Source: Bacteroidales bacterium (lineage in GTDB: Bacteria; Bacteroidota; Bacteroidia; Bacteroidales; UBA7960). Taken from it: 37,234 bases of DNA. Under the pieces are notes generated by a model. That model did no database searches. It saw only the letters and a program-made list of their open reading frames with translations, and was not told where the DNA came from. Of the stretch, positions 6,181-15,392 are shown in pieces. The first letter of the stretch is position 1. Each line of letters begins with the position of its first letter. The stretch spans positions 1-37,234 of the forward strand of contig PUKZ01000070.1 of assembly GCA_003550725.1 (NCBI GenBank), given 5' to 3'. The translations under genes were made by a program, and so were the position numbers.

Positions 6181-7287
6181 ATGCAAAACTTTGATCATTC
6201 TAAAAAGTTTAGTTTTAAGTTTTTTTTAAAAGAACTTACCGGTGCCATAGGTGATTATGGCACCATACTTCCTATTGTGCTAGGTGTGGCAGTGGTTACC
6301 GATGTTAACCTGGCTCATATTTTGCTGTTTTTTTCTTTGTGGTATATTATATCGGGGTTATATTTCAGGCTGCCTGTTCCAATTGAACCTATGAAGGCAA
6401 TTGGTGCTATTGTAATTGCTGAAGGGATATCTGGAGAACAAATTGCTGCATCAGGAATTATAATCGGTATTTTGTTTTTGATTCTTGGTTTTCTTAAAGC
6501 GTTCAGCTTTATACAAAAAAAGGTGCCAACAAGTGTAATCAGAGGCATCCAGTTGGGCCTTGCAATTGTTTTGCTAAGAACTTCATTTGGATTCTTTGTT
6601 GATGACTTATTAATCGCAGTTGTTTGCACAGGAGTAATCCTTCTGTTTTTTGTTTTAAATAACAAAAAATATTTCCCCGATATTTCGGCATTAGTTGTTA
6701 TTGTATTTGGTGTTTTTTGGGGGATACATGAATTTGGTTTTCCTTCAATAAGCATTATGCGCTTACCGGGGTTAATTATTCCCTCAAAGGAAGATTTTGT
6801 TGTTGGTGGTTGGCTGTTGGCCTTGCCACAAGCCCCTCTTACTGCCAGTAATGCAATTCTTGCAACTTCATTGTTAATTACTGATACATTCAAAAAGAGC
6901 ATAAGTCCTGATAAGCTATCAAGAAGCACAGGAATTATGAATTTGATTTCTGTGCCACTGGGAGGTTTCCCGATGTGTCATGGTGCGGGGGGGCTTGCTG
7001 CACAATATCGGTTTGGTGCAAGGACCGGGATTTCTAACATTTTGAGTGGCATAATATTACTTCCTGTAGCATTATTCTTTGCCAGCCCTTATTTAATCTC
7101 TATAATACCTGTGGGAGTTTTCGGTGCATTGTTGGTTTTTGTGGCAATTGAGATAGGTAAGCATGGCTTGAAAACTGATTCATATATTATTACCCTTGTG
7201 ATTGCAATATTGTCTGTGCTTATTAACTTCACAATTGCATTTATAATAGGTATGATAATTTATTACCTGTTGCGTAAGGTATTATAA
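6181..7287 (+). CDS. MOT1-type molybdate/sulfate transporter
   Basis: This 368-residue protein is almost entirely hydrophobic, with about ten to eleven membrane segments, and belongs to the MOT1/SulP-related family that imports molybdate or sulfate. Diagnostic stretches are GAIGDYGTILPIVLGVAV near residue 21, PVPIEPMKAIGAIVIAEG near 74, and FPMCHGAGGLAAQYRFGARTG in the second half. These correspond to the two conserved P-x-P-x-K and C/F-H-G-A-G-G-L motifs of the MOT1 family. The start at 6181 is the first ATG after the RibF-like stop, 24 bp away, so the two may be cotranscribed. Molybdate is a plausible substrate, but no molybdenum cofactor gene is in the window, so sulfate or another oxyanion cannot be excluded. 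Confidence 0.85.
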   Translation: MQNFDHSKKFSFKFFLKELTGAIGDYGTILPIVLGVAVVTDVNLAHILLFFSLWYIISGLYFRLPVPIEPMKAIGAIVIAEGISGEQIAASGIIIGILFLILGFLKAFSFIQKKVPTSVIRGIQLGLAIVLLRTSFGFFVDDLLIAVVCTGVILLFFVLNNKKYFPDISALVVIVFGVFWGIHEFGFPSISIMRLPGLIIPSKEDFVVGGWLLALPQAPLTASNAILATSLLITDTFKKSISPDKLSRSTGIMNLISVPLGGFPMCHGAGGLAAQYRFGARTGISNILSGIILLPVALFFASPYLISIIPVGVFGALLVFVAIEIGKHGLKTDSYIITLVIAILSVLINFTIAFIIGMIIYYLLRKVL

Positions 7288-7362
7288 TTGCCATCGGTGC
7301 AATGAATAGTTTAAATACAAAAACCACATACACAACCAACAATTAGAAAATCCACATAAAAG

Positions 7363-7449
7363 CAACCCTGAAAGGGTTAAATATCAATATCCACAGGTGC
7401 AACCTGTGGTTATAAAAAACAACCATTAATAACAACCCTGAAAGGGTTG
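7363..7449. repeat. REP-like palindromic cluster
   Basis: Three palindromes lie in the 334-bp spacer after the transporter. The sequence AACCCTGAAAGGGTT occurs at 7364-7378 and again at 7434-7448, each flanked by CAA/TTGA-like bases. Between them CCACAGGTGCAACCTGTGG occurs at 7391-7409. Two types of short palindrome arranged alternately resemble the REP/BIME elements dispersed by REP-associated tyrosine transposases. I recall these two palindrome types as common in Bacteroidetes spacers. No such transposase gene is in the window. The rest of the spacer (7450-7621) is AT-rich and I see nothing else in it. Confidence 0.7.
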
Positions 7450-7621
7450 AATAAAAATGATTAAATTAGATAGTAATAGGGAAAAAAATGATCTGTTTTT
7501 CAGCAAGTACTATTTTTTTATCATGATATCATTATCTGTTATTGACATCTTTTATAAAAACTAAAATTATATTATAATTTTTGATATATTAGCAGATATA
7601 TTAGTAATATTTTCTTAAAAG

Positions 7622-8185
7622 ATGGATAGAGTATTAACAGACCGTGATTTATGGTTTTTAATAGCACAGAGTTCGGTTGGCGACACCTACCGTCCTTTGA
7701 ATTTGCGTGGTGCAAACCTTGAAGGAACTAATTTGGCCGGGGCTGATTTATCAGGTGCTAACTTTTCCAAAGCTAATCTGAAGCGAGCTAATCTTTCAGG
7801 CGTTAATCTCTCGGGCGCATATCTTGCTAATGCAACCCTTATTGAAGCCAATTTGACAGATGCCAATCTTGAAAATATAATTCTTGATCAGGCTGATATG
7901 TATGCTTGTAATTTAACAAAGGCTGACTTAACAGATGCCAAACTTAACAAAGCAATATTATCTAAGGCATGTCTTATTGAAACAGACCTCAGCAGGGCTG
8001 ATTTATCGCAAACCCAAATGGATAGCTGTGACCTTACCAGGGCTAATCTCATGAAAACCAATCTTTCAGGAGCAAATCTATCTAATGCTGATATATTTGA
8101 AGCAAAATTTTCAAGGACATATCTTAATGAAACTGTTTTAAAAGGAGCAAAAAACACCGATAGGGCAAAAGGTTTTAAGGGCTAA
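7622..8185 (+). CDS. Pentapeptide-repeat protein
   Basis: From about residue 26 to 175 the 187-residue protein is built of A(D/N)LXX pentapeptides (for example LRGANLEGTNLAGADLSGAN and LSGANLSNADIFEAKFS). This gives roughly 30 repeats and a right-handed quadrilateral beta-helix of seven to eight coils. There is no signal peptide and no extra domain. The first 25 residues (MDRVLTDRDLWFLIAQSSVG) would form a cap. The central coils are less regular and carry cysteines (DMYACNL, SKACLIE, DSCDLT). Some pentapeptide proteins mimic DNA and protect gyrase from quinolones (Qnr, MfpA), but most have no known role and nothing here points to gyrase. It is convergent with pgeF, with 41 bp between the stops. 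Confidence 0.85.
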   Translation: MDRVLTDRDLWFLIAQSSVGDTYRPLNLRGANLEGTNLAGADLSGANFSKANLKRANLSGVNLSGAYLANATLIEANLTDANLENIILDQADMYACNLTKADLTDAKLNKAILSKACLIETDLSRADLSQTQMDSCDLTRANLMKTNLSGANLSNADIFEAKFSRTYLNETVLKGAKNTDRAKGFKG

Positions 8186-8226
8186 ATTTATAATCACCCG
8201 GTTAATTCGATTTAACAAAAGTCAAA

Positions 8227-9045
8227 TCATTTCTTTTTTAACATAATACCTGCAACAAATCTGCCGGTATTGTTGTATGATGCTCTTGATGAAAAAAACT
8301 CTTCACTGTTACATTTGGTGCAAATTGAAGCAATTTCTATGTTCCCGGGTTTAACTCCGATATCAATAAGTTGCTGTTTGTTGGCTTGCCATAGATCAAA
8401 ATAATATTTGCCTTGTTCCTTTCCGGGCGAGATTACGTTTTTTTTAGTCCAGCCGGAAAGTTTGTATTCTCTGTATACATCTTCACCAACTTCATAACAG
8501 CATGGTCCAATTGATGGCCCAATTCCGGCATAGATATTTTCGGGTCGACTGCTACAAAAATGAAGCAATTTTTCTATCATTTTACCGGTAATATAACTAA
8601 TTGTTCCCTTCCAACCAGCATGAAGAGCTGCAGCTATGTGTTTTTCACTGTCGTATAATAAAACAGGAACACAATCAGCAACTTGTATTATGAGACAAGT
8701 CTCAAAAATTGATGTTGCCAGTCCATCGGTATTTTTGACACTATATTTTTCATCGGTAGCTCCACAGCCACGTAAAGAATTTCTAACAAAAGTAATATTT
8801 GAACTATGACATTGCTCAGAAAACGTGAAATTTTCGATTGGTATACCTGTAATATCGGATAATTTCTTTCGATTACGAAATACATTCCAGTTATCATCCC
8901 CAACATTAAATCCCAGATTTAATCCCTGAAACTCTCCTTTACTATACCCTCCCTTTCGTGATGTAATAAAATGAACTAAATTATCAAAAGACAATAAATT
9001 TTCAAATTGATATAATTTAATACCTGAAATCTCTGTGGTTTGCAT
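8227..9045 (-). CDS. pgeF: Peptidoglycan editing factor PgeF (laccase-domain, YfiH family)
   Basis: The 272-residue protein belongs to the YfiH/DUF152 family, once called polyphenol oxidase and shown in E. coli to remove L-Ser-containing muropeptide precursors. The metal-site and catalytic motifs are present: FSEQCHSSNI, VADCVPVLLYD, AALHAGWKGT and GIGPSIGPCCYEVG, so the conserved His and Cys ligands are in place. CTKCNSEEFFSSRA near the C-terminus is also typical. The length is normal. The start at 9045 gives the usual N-terminus a few residues before the fold (ITSRKGGYSKGEF). It is a single gene, convergent with the pentapeptide gene and 117 bp after the M28 peptidase gene on the same strand. 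Confidence 0.92.
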   Translation of the reverse strand: MQTTEISGIKLYQFENLLSFDNLVHFITSRKGGYSKGEFQGLNLGFNVGDDNWNVFRNRKKLSDITGIPIENFTFSEQCHSSNITFVRNSLRGCGATDEKYSVKNTDGLATSIFETCLIIQVADCVPVLLYDSEKHIAAALHAGWKGTISYITGKMIEKLLHFCSSRPENIYAGIGPSIGPCCYEVGEDVYREYKLSGWTKKNVISPGKEQGKYYFDLWQANKQQLIDIGVKPGNIEIASICTKCNSEEFFSSRASYNNTGRFVAGIMLKKK

Positions 9046-9135
9046 AGTTATTTTTATTGTCTGAAAGTCAAGGGGTTAATAATCATCGGTCATTAATCAT
9101 CAACACTTTCCTAAGTTTCCTGGGCAGCTTAATGA

Positions 9136-9163
9136 CCCGCTATCACTTCTCACTTCTAATCTT
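9136..9163. repeat. Degenerate heptamer array A5
   Basis: Four 7-bp periods (CCCGCTA, TCACTTC, TCACTTC, TAATCTT) end exactly at the stop codon of the M28 peptidase gene. The units resemble the GTYACYC family but are decayed. Near-repeats (AATCATCGGTCATTAATCATC, about 9077-9097) lie in the same spacer. Relationship to the other arrays is inferred from period and partial sequence only. Confidence 0.45.
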
Positions 9164-10821
9164 CACCTGTTTCTTTTATCTGCACTTTTTTCTCTGATTT
9201 CCCTGTATGGAGTGTTTTCATACCACTGCGGGAATACATTTGAGTTAGCCAGATCTTTCCCTATATTATAAAACAGCCATAGATCCTGATATAATCCTTC
9301 GTAGCTCCACAATTCATGTATCATATCAGTTGGTTGATGGTACCGTTGGTCTATATCATCTGCGACCATTTCTGAGTATTTCTCATCTTTTCCTATAAAA
9401 TCTCTGCCTCCACTGGCATATATAGTTGGAACTCCTTTTCTGACGAAGCTGTAGTGATCTGACCTGAAAAAGCCACCTGCATGTGGTGCCGGGTTAGGTT
9501 CAATTGTTCTTTCTTGCTTCTCAGCATGTTTTTCAAGATAATTATCGAGTTCAGATAATCCATAACCAATTGCAGTAATGTCATGTGTTGCTCCATACAC
9601 ATTCAGGGCATCCATGTTAATACCGGCAACTGTTTTTTCTATTGGGAAAACAGGATTTTCTGCATAAAACTGAGATCCTAATAAACCATATTCTTCAGCT
9701 GTTAGTGCAAGGAATGCAACTGACCGCTTTGGCTCATATTCAAGGTCTACAAAGCGTTCGGCCATTGCTATAACACCACCGGTACCTGTAGCATTATCAA
9801 TAGCACCACTGTATATTAAAACTTCATCTTCGGTTTCTTCTTTACCCAGATGGTCCCAATGGCCCATATAAACTATTGTTTCATCAGGATACTTACTACC
9901 TTCGATATAACCGATCACATTGTAGCATTCTTTATTTTCATATTTGTTGTCGAAGCTAACTGATGCCGAAAGGTTTAGTGGCTTAGCCCGAAACTCAGGT
10001 TTAGCAGCTTTTTCAGCAGCAATCTCAAAATTGATGCCCGCAACATCAAATATTTTTTCTGCAACATCGAGCTGTATCCATCCTTCTGCTGTAAGATTAT
10101 TATTATTATCTTGGTCAAGTTCGAACTGAGTCCCTGACCAGGAATTCCTTACAACACCCCAACCATAACTGGCGGGTTCAGTTTGATGAACGATCAATGC
10201 AGCTTCAGCACCCTGCCGGGCAGCTTCTGCATATTTATAAGTCCACCTTCCATAGTAGGTCATAGCCCTGCCGGTAAACAAATCATCATCTTCTGTTGCA
10301 AAACCCGGATCATTAACCAGTATTACAACAGTTTTGCCTTCAACATCAATATCCTCGTAATCATTCCAGCCGTACTCAGGAGCAACAATGCCATATCCTA
10401 CAAATACGAGTTCACTTTCATCAACAGAAATATTATTTTTCTGAAGTTTTGACATAATAATCATATCATCACCGTATGAAAATGAACCTGCCGTTTCGCC
10501 ATTTTTACTTACTCGCAAATCGGAAAAGTTCTTCCCCTTACTTTCAACAAGCGGAACAGGCTGCCTATAACTTCCATTAACAGCAGGATTTAAACCGATT
10601 TTTTTAAATTCACCCTCAATATATTCTACGGTTTTTCTGCCACCTTCACTGGCAGGCGCACGGCCTTCAAATTCATCTGATGATAAAGTCTTTATATGAC
10701 GTTCTAAATTTTCACTGAACTTTTCAATTGATTCAGGCGCAATTTCACAACTTATAAAAAAACCAGAAACTAATAAGTAAATTATAAGGTTTGTTATAAA
10801 ATAATTTTGATTTTTGAACAT
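9163..10821 (-). CDS. M28-family zinc aminopeptidase lipoprotein with PA domain
   Basis: The 552-residue protein starts with a lipoprotein signal peptide: a hydrophobic run to residue 24, then a lipobox FISC with Cys25. It is therefore predicted to be anchored in an envelope membrane. After the N-terminal segment comes a protease-associated (PA) domain (VFVGYGIVAPEYGWNDY, then GAEAALIVHQTEP). The M28 peptidase follows, with zinc ligands in VYMGHWDHLG (near residue 320), GAIDNATGTGG, the acidic pair in TAEEYGLLGS, MDALN, and the last histidine in RSDHYSFVRKGVPTIYASGG. This is the pattern of bacterial M28 aminopeptidases that release amino acids from peptides. All ligands are visible. It stands alone on the minus strand, and its TGA stop abuts a degenerate heptamer array. 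Confidence 0.93.
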   Translation of the reverse strand: MFKNQNYFITNLIIYLLVSGFFISCEIAPESIEKFSENLERHIKTLSSDEFEGRAPASEGGRKTVEYIEGEFKKIGLNPAVNGSYRQPVPLVESKGKNFSDLRVSKNGETAGSFSYGDDMIIMSKLQKNNISVDESELVFVGYGIVAPEYGWNDYEDIDVEGKTVVILVNDPGFATEDDDLFTGRAMTYYGRWTYKYAEAARQGAEAALIVHQTEPASYGWGVVRNSWSGTQFELDQDNNNNLTAEGWIQLDVAEKIFDVAGINFEIAAEKAAKPEFRAKPLNLSASVSFDNKYENKECYNVIGYIEGSKYPDETIVYMGHWDHLGKEETEDEVLIYSGAIDNATGTGGVIAMAERFVDLEYEPKRSVAFLALTAEEYGLLGSQFYAENPVFPIEKTVAGINMDALNVYGATHDITAIGYGLSELDNYLEKHAEKQERTIEPNPAPHAGGFFRSDHYSFVRKGVPTIYASGGRDFIGKDEKYSEMVADDIDQRYHQPTDMIHELWSYEGLYQDLWLFYNIGKDLANSNVFPQWYENTPYREIREKSADKRNR

Positions 10822-11248
10822 AATAATGTGTTTTTAAATTAAAATATAAACCAATTTGAATTATTTGTAAGTTATTGTTATTTATTGATATCTGCCCAAT
10901 AAAAGTAAAATTAATAAATTATTTCATGACAAATTAATAAAAAATATTACTCATTAAGAAAGATATTTGATTTTTTTTGGTTTTGTTAACCTAAATTAAT
11001 CCCAACCTGAAAAAATATTACCAGTTTTACAAATTTCCGGAAGATTATTAACAAAAATAATTGGCATATAATTATCTGATTTTATCAATAGAAACTCAGA
11101 TAAAAATTCTTTAATGAAAAAGTATTAAATATTATTTTAAGGTTTTTAATGAGGGAGCTTCAAGCAAAACACGCAAAAATTTCAGTAAAAAGAAATAATT
11201 ATCAAAAATTTTTATCGTATCTTAATACGTTAAAATAATTTTTTTCAT
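10822..11248. other. AT-rich divergent spacer between the M28 gene and rplU
   Basis: No gene is supported here. A short hairpin TTATCTGA/TCAGATAA occurs at 11072-11103 and is not followed by a U-run. A 29-codon lysine-rich reading frame at 11149-11238 has no sign of being a gene. No clear promoter element was seen for the M28 gene on the minus strand. Confidence 0.6.
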
Positions 11249-11256
11249 TATCTTTG
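11249..11256 (+). promoter_or_regulatory. -7 promoter element of rplU-rpmA
   Basis: TATCTTTG followed by CA is a near-ideal Bacteroidetes -7 element (TAnnTTTG), 58 bp before the rplU start. It lies in the AT-rich context TTTTTTCATTATCTTTGCA. No strong -33 TTG is seen, which is common for ribosomal protein promoters in this phylum. Confidence 0.6.
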
Positions 11257-11314
11257 CAAATTGTTAAATAACGGATATAAAGTTAGAAGTTAAAACTAAT
11301 AATAATTGAATCTA

Positions 11315-11626
11315 ATGTACGCAATTGTTGAAATAGCTGGTCATCAATTTAAAATAGAAAAAGATCAAAAAGTTTATGTAAATAGGCTTGAAGGTGAAGA
11401 AGGCAGCGATGTAGAATTTGATAATGTTTTGCTTTTTGCCGATGGGAATAATATTAAAGTAGGCAAACCCAATGTTGAAGGGGCTAAGGTTAAAGCTAAA
11501 ATCCTTGCGCACCAAAAAGCTGACAAGGTTTTAATATTTAAGAAAAAAAGAAGGAAAGGTTATCAAACCTTAAGGGGGCATCGTCAACCACTTACGCAAA
11601 TTCAAATTGAAGAGTTAACAGCATAA
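11315..11626 (+). CDS. rplU: 50S ribosomal protein L21
   Basis: L21 binds 23S rRNA in the large subunit. From the ATG at 11315 the protein has 103 residues and starts MYAIVEIAGHQFKIEKDQKV, the canonical L21 opening. An in-frame TTG at 11306 would add only MNL and is not used in the family. The C-terminal KKRRKGYQTLRGHRQPLTQI stretch is the conserved RNA-binding tail. It precedes rpmA by 26 bp in the universal rplU-rpmA order and shares the promoter at 11249. Confidence 0.98.
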   Translation: MYAIVEIAGHQFKIEKDQKVYVNRLEGEEGSDVEFDNVLLFADGNNIKVGKPNVEGAKVKAKILAHQKADKVLIFKKKRRKGYQTLRGHRQPLTQIQIEELTA

Positions 11627-11652
11627 AAACATACTATTAAAATTATACGGTT

Positions 11653-11916
11653 ATGGCACATAAAAAAGGAATGGGCAGTTCACGAAACGGCAGGGAGTCA
11701 CATAGCAAACGACTTGGAGTAAAATTGTTTGGTGGCCAGTCAGCTAAGGCCGGAAATATCATTGTGCGTCAAAGAGGCACAAAATACAATCCGGGCTTTA
11801 ATGTTGGTATGGGTAAAGATCATACCCTATACGCCTTGGCTGATGGTAATGTTGTTTTTAAAAAGAAGAAAGACAACAAGCCTTACGTTAGTGTTGAGCC
11901 TGTTGAAAAAAGTTAA
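11653..11916 (+). CDS. rpmA: 50S ribosomal protein L27
   Basis: L27 lies near the peptidyl-transferase centre and its N-terminal tail reaches the tRNA ends. The 87-residue protein starts [20 protein letters not shown] and contains [20 protein letters not shown] and the [14 protein letters not shown] block. The short N-terminal form, without the cleaved extension found in Firmicutes, is expected for Bacteroidetes. It is the second gene after rplU and is followed by a terminator hairpin at 11944. Confidence 0.98.
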   Translation: MAHKKGMGSSRNGRESHSKRLGVKLFGGQSAKAGNIIVRQRGTKYNPGFNVGMGKDHTLYALADGNVVFKKKKDNKPYVSVEPVEKS

Positions 11917-11943
11917 AAACTACAATACAGTTATTTTAACCTA

Positions 11944-11979
11944 TAGGTTGAGCCTTATCGTGGGTTCAACCTATTTTAT
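11944..11979 (+). terminator. Intrinsic terminator after rplU-rpmA
   Basis: An 8-bp stem pairs TAGGTTGA (11944-11951) with TCAACCTA (11966-11973) and is followed by TTTTATTATT. It lies 28 bp after the rpmA stop and fits a rho-independent terminator of moderate strength. Confidence 0.65.
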
Positions 11980-12121
11980 TATTATCCACAATTTTTGCAC
12001 TTATTTAAACCAGAAAACATCAAGCACCCTCTATACATTATTAAAATTTAACTTCAAAGCATCAGAAAGAGTAATGGAAGTTTATTATGTACGATGACTT
12101 TTTTATAAAAAATATAAAACT

Positions 12122-13393
12122 ATGCTTCAGATAAATTTTATCCGTGACAATTCCAAAACAGTTATTGACAAGCTAAAAGTCAAGAATTTCGATGCAACTA
12201 ATATAGTTGAGAAAATAATTGAAGTTGATACCAAAAGAAGGGAAACTCAAAAAAGATTGGATAATAATCTTTCCGAATCAAATGATCTTGCCCGTCAAAT
12301 TGGCCAGCTTTTTAAAACCGGGAAAAAGGATGAGGCAGAAAAAATCAAAGAGCATACAACTGAATTAAAAAAAATCAACAAAGAATTACACCACCAACTT
12401 GAGCAATACAAAAATGAGCAGGAACAGTTGTTAATTCAATTACCCAATATTCCACATGAAAGTGTTCCCCGAGGTGACTCTGAAGATGATAACCTGGTAA
12501 TAAATGAAGTCGGCAAAACACCTAAGCCTGAAGAAAACGCATTGCCACACTGGGAAATTGCCAGTAAATATAACCTCATTGATTTTGAGCTGGGCAATAA
12601 GATTACAGGTGCAGGTTTCCCATTATATAAGGAAAAAGGAGCTAAGCTTCAAAGAGCTTTGATAAGTTTTTTTATAGATAAAGCTATTGAAGCAGGTTAC
12701 ATCGAATATCAAATACCTTTGCTGGTAAACGAAGCATCTGCTTTTGGAACCGGCCAACTACCCGATAAAGATGGCCAAATGTATCATATCCCTCTTGATA
12801 ACCTTTATTTAATACCCACTTCAGAAGTTCCTCTTACAAACATTTTTAGAGATACAATACTCAATGAGGAAGACCTGCCTATAAAATGCACTGCTTATTC
12901 AGCATGTTTTAGACGTGAAGCAGGTTCTTATGGCAAAGATGTTAGAGGTTTAAACCGCCTGCATCAGTTTGACAAAGTGGAAATTGTACAGGTTGTAAAA
13001 CCCGAAAACAGCTATAAAGTTCTGGATGAAATGGTTAATTACGTTACTGAGCTCATTAGCCTTTTAGAATTGCCTTATCGTATCTCAAAATTGTGTGGTG
13101 GAGATTTAGGTTTTGCTGCCGCAATGACATACGATATAAATGTTTTTTCTGCTGTGCAAAACAAATGGCTAGAAGTAAGTTCAATTTCAAATTTCGAAGA
13201 TTTTCAGGCTAACCGTATAAAGTTAAGGTTCAAAAATTCACATGGCAAAAACATACTTTTACATACATTGAATGGGAGTGCCTTGGCATTGCCACGTCTT
13301 ATTGCGGCAATACTTGAAAACAATCAGACAATAAAAGGATTGAAAATTCCCAGGGCTCTTGTACCATACACCGGATTTGATATAATTAAATAA
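12122..13393 (+). CDS. serS: Seryl-tRNA synthetase
   Basis: SerS charges tRNA-Ser (and tRNA-Sec) with serine. The 423-residue class II synthetase has the N-terminal coiled-coil arm that grips the long variable arm (about residues 25-110, rich in K/E/Q). The catalytic domain follows, with GFPLYKEKGAKLQRAL, the TSEVPLTN loop, motif 2 in CFRREAGSYGKDVRGLNRLH and motif 3 in TLNGSALALPRLIAAILENNQ. The length is standard. It stands 205 bp after rpmA with the rplU terminator between, so it should have its own promoter, but I see no clear TAnnTTTG. Confidence 0.98.
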   Translation: MLQINFIRDNSKTVIDKLKVKNFDATNIVEKIIEVDTKRRETQKRLDNNLSESNDLARQIGQLFKTGKKDEAEKIKEHTTELKKINKELHHQLEQYKNEQEQLLIQLPNIPHESVPRGDSEDDNLVINEVGKTPKPEENALPHWEIASKYNLIDFELGNKITGAGFPLYKEKGAKLQRALISFFIDKAIEAGYIEYQIPLLVNEASAFGTGQLPDKDGQMYHIPLDNLYLIPTSEVPLTNIFRDTILNEEDLPIKCTAYSACFRREAGSYGKDVRGLNRLHQFDKVEIVQVVKPENSYKVLDEMVNYVTELISLLELPYRISKLCGGDLGFAAAMTYDINVFSAVQNKWLEVSSISNFEDFQANRIKLRFKNSHGKNILLHTLNGSALALPRLIAAILENNQTIKGLKIPRALVPYTGFDIIK

Positions 13394-13465
13394 TTTTTCA
13401 GACAAATTTACGGTAAAACTTCAAAACATATTTGTTTTAAAATCGTTCACTTCGTATGGCAGGTT

Positions 13466-13499
13466 ATTGGAAACATGAAATATTTGTATAGTTTCCAAT
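13466..13499. repeat. 9-bp perfect inverted repeat before the TPR gene
   Basis: ATTGGAAAC (13466-13474) and GTTTCCAAT (13491-13499) form a perfect 9-bp inverted repeat with a 16-bp AT-rich loop. It lies 72 bp after serS and 46 bp before the TPR gene. No U-run follows, so it is not a typical terminator. It could be an operator or an RNA hairpin. Confidence 0.5.
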
Positions 13500-13544
13500 C
13501 CAATTCAGATCGATTATATTATTAAGATCATAAATTGTTTTGGT

Positions 13545-15377
13545 ATGTTAAACAAAAATAAAATATTAAAATATTCTTTTTTATCTTTAATAATTTTAGT
13601 TTCCTCACTTTTTGCCAATGAAGAAACAAGTGATGAAAGGCTTGCTGCTCAATATTTTCATGATGGTAAGTATAGCAAAGCCGTAGTCATATATGAAGAC
13701 CTTTTTAAAGATAAACCCACAGAGGTCATATATAATAACTATCTTAAGTGTTTGCTTGAACTCGAAGAATTTCGCCAGGCTAAGAGTGTAGTAGAAACTC
13801 AGATAAAAAATGAGCCCGATGATGTCAGGTACAAGGTTGATTTGGGCTATGTAAAGATGAGAGCAGGAAATACCAGGAGGGCAAACCAGCATTTCAACAG
13901 CCTTATTGATAACTTGTCAGACAGACCAAATGATATAGAAAGATTGGCCGATGCTTTTTTAAAACATAATAAAATTGATTTAGCCCTGGAAGTATATAAA
14001 AAGGGGCGTAATATGCTGGGAAGCAGTTATCCCTTTAATATCCCAATAGCAGAAATATATGAAAAAAAGGGCGATTATGAAAATATGATGAAAGAGTATG
14101 TTGAACTTATAATAATTGATTCGGATAAAATGGATAAAGTCAGGGGTATTTTACAGGACGCCCTGGATAAAGACCCTGAATTTGAAAAAAATGATGCTTT
14201 AAGGAGAGTCTTATTGCAGCGTTCACAGCAAAGAGGTGCTGAAACTATTTATTCAGAAATGTTGTTGTGGCTTTCTATTCAGCAGAAAGATTTTGAGATG
14301 GCTTTAAGGCAAGCAAAAGCACTCGACCGGCGGCTCCAAAAAGATGGAGAAACAGTTTTTGAAATAGCTGAATTAAGTTTGTCTAACAATGATTTCGATA
14401 TTGCCGAAAAAGCTTTTAATCATTTAATAGCACAAGGAAAATCCGGCTCTTATTATCTAAAAGCTAAAGTTGGATTGCTCGACGTGAAGTTTCAAAGGCT
14501 TACAGCCTCTTACGATTATGAGAAACAAGAATTAAAAAAGATTGAAAAGGCTTTCGAGGAAGCTTTGGAAAAATTTGGAGTACACAATAATACAGTACCT
14601 TTAATACGTAACCTGGCAAATATTAAGGCTTTTTATCTTGATAAGTCTGATGAAGCCATAAAGCTTCTCGAATCAATTATTGAATTGCCGAGACTATCCA
14701 ACAAAATAAAAGCAGAATGTAGATTAGAAAAAGCTGATATCCTCGTACTTAATGGTAAAGTATGGGATGCTAAGCTTTTGTATTCGAGGGTTGACAAATC
14801 ATACAGCAATGATCCCATAAGCCATGAAGCAAAGTATAAAAACGCAAGGCTTTCGTTCTATATGGGCGAGTTTGATTGGGCTAAAGCACAACTGGATATT
14901 TTGAAAGCAGCTACATCAAAACTTATTGCTAACGATGCAATGGCATTATCATTAAAAATACAAGATAATATTGGGTTTGATCAAGACACTAAACCCCTTA
15001 AAATGTATGCCCGTGCCGAAAGAATGACTTTTATGAACAAATTTGACGAAGCATTCGCAATTCTTGACTCTATTCAAAATAAATATCCCAACCATCAAAT
15101 AAATGATGATATATATTTTGCCAAAGCCGGATTAAGTTTAAAAACCGGGAAATATAACGAAGCAGATAGTTTATTAAAAATAGTAATCGAAAAATATCCC
15201 AAAGGTATACTCGCAGATGAAGCACTATTCAAAAGAGCTGAATTAAATGAAAATATACTCCAAAAACCTGATGTAGCCAGAGAGCTTTACCGTAAAATCA
15301 TGACCGATTATCCCGGCAGCATTTATGGGCATACTGCAAGAAGCAGATTTAGAGATCTTAGAGATAAGGAAGTTTGA
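13545..15377 (+). CDS. Exported TPR-repeat protein
   Basis: The 610-residue protein has a Sec signal peptide (KYSFLSLIILVSSLFANEET, residues 9-28, with likely cleavage after the FA). The remainder is almost all helical tetratricopeptide-like repeats: YFHDGKYSKAVVIYEDLFKD near 37, several A-E-L blocks in the middle, and YNEADSLLKIVIEKYPKGIL near 545. The last third resembles the TolA-binding or BamD-like TPR (YPxxxxADEALFKRAEL, then YRKIMTDYPGS). No enzymatic domain is seen. The likely place is the periplasm, as a scaffold or envelope assembly factor. The stop is 15 bp before rsmA, so the two may be cotranscribed. Confidence 0.8.
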   Translation: MLNKNKILKYSFLSLIILVSSLFANEETSDERLAAQYFHDGKYSKAVVIYEDLFKDKPTEVIYNNYLKCLLELEEFRQAKSVVETQIKNEPDDVRYKVDLGYVKMRAGNTRRANQHFNSLIDNLSDRPNDIERLADAFLKHNKIDLALEVYKKGRNMLGSSYPFNIPIAEIYEKKGDYENMMKEYVELIIIDSDKMDKVRGILQDALDKDPEFEKNDALRRVLLQRSQQRGAETIYSEMLLWLSIQQKDFEMALRQAKALDRRLQKDGETVFEIAELSLSNNDFDIAEKAFNHLIAQGKSGSYYLKAKVGLLDVKFQRLTASYDYEKQELKKIEKAFEEALEKFGVHNNTVPLIRNLANIKAFYLDKSDEAIKLLESIIELPRLSNKIKAECRLEKADILVLNGKVWDAKLLYSRVDKSYSNDPISHEAKYKNARLSFYMGEFDWAKAQLDILKAATSKLIANDAMALSLKIQDNIGFDQDTKPLKMYARAERMTFMNKFDEAFAILDSIQNKYPNHQINDDIYFAKAGLSLKTGKYNEADSLLKIVIEKYPKGILADEALFKRAELNENILQKPDVARELYRKIMTDYPGSIYGHTARSRFRDLRDKEV

Positions 15378-15392
15378 TTAATAAATTTTGAT

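Noticed and set aside
6315..6929. 204-codon minus-strand frame inside the MOT1-like gene
   Set aside because: It is a shadow of the transporter with no domain of its own.
11149..11238. 29-codon frame before rplU
   Set aside because: Short, lysine-rich in AT-rich DNA, ends before the rplU promoter and resembles no known protein.
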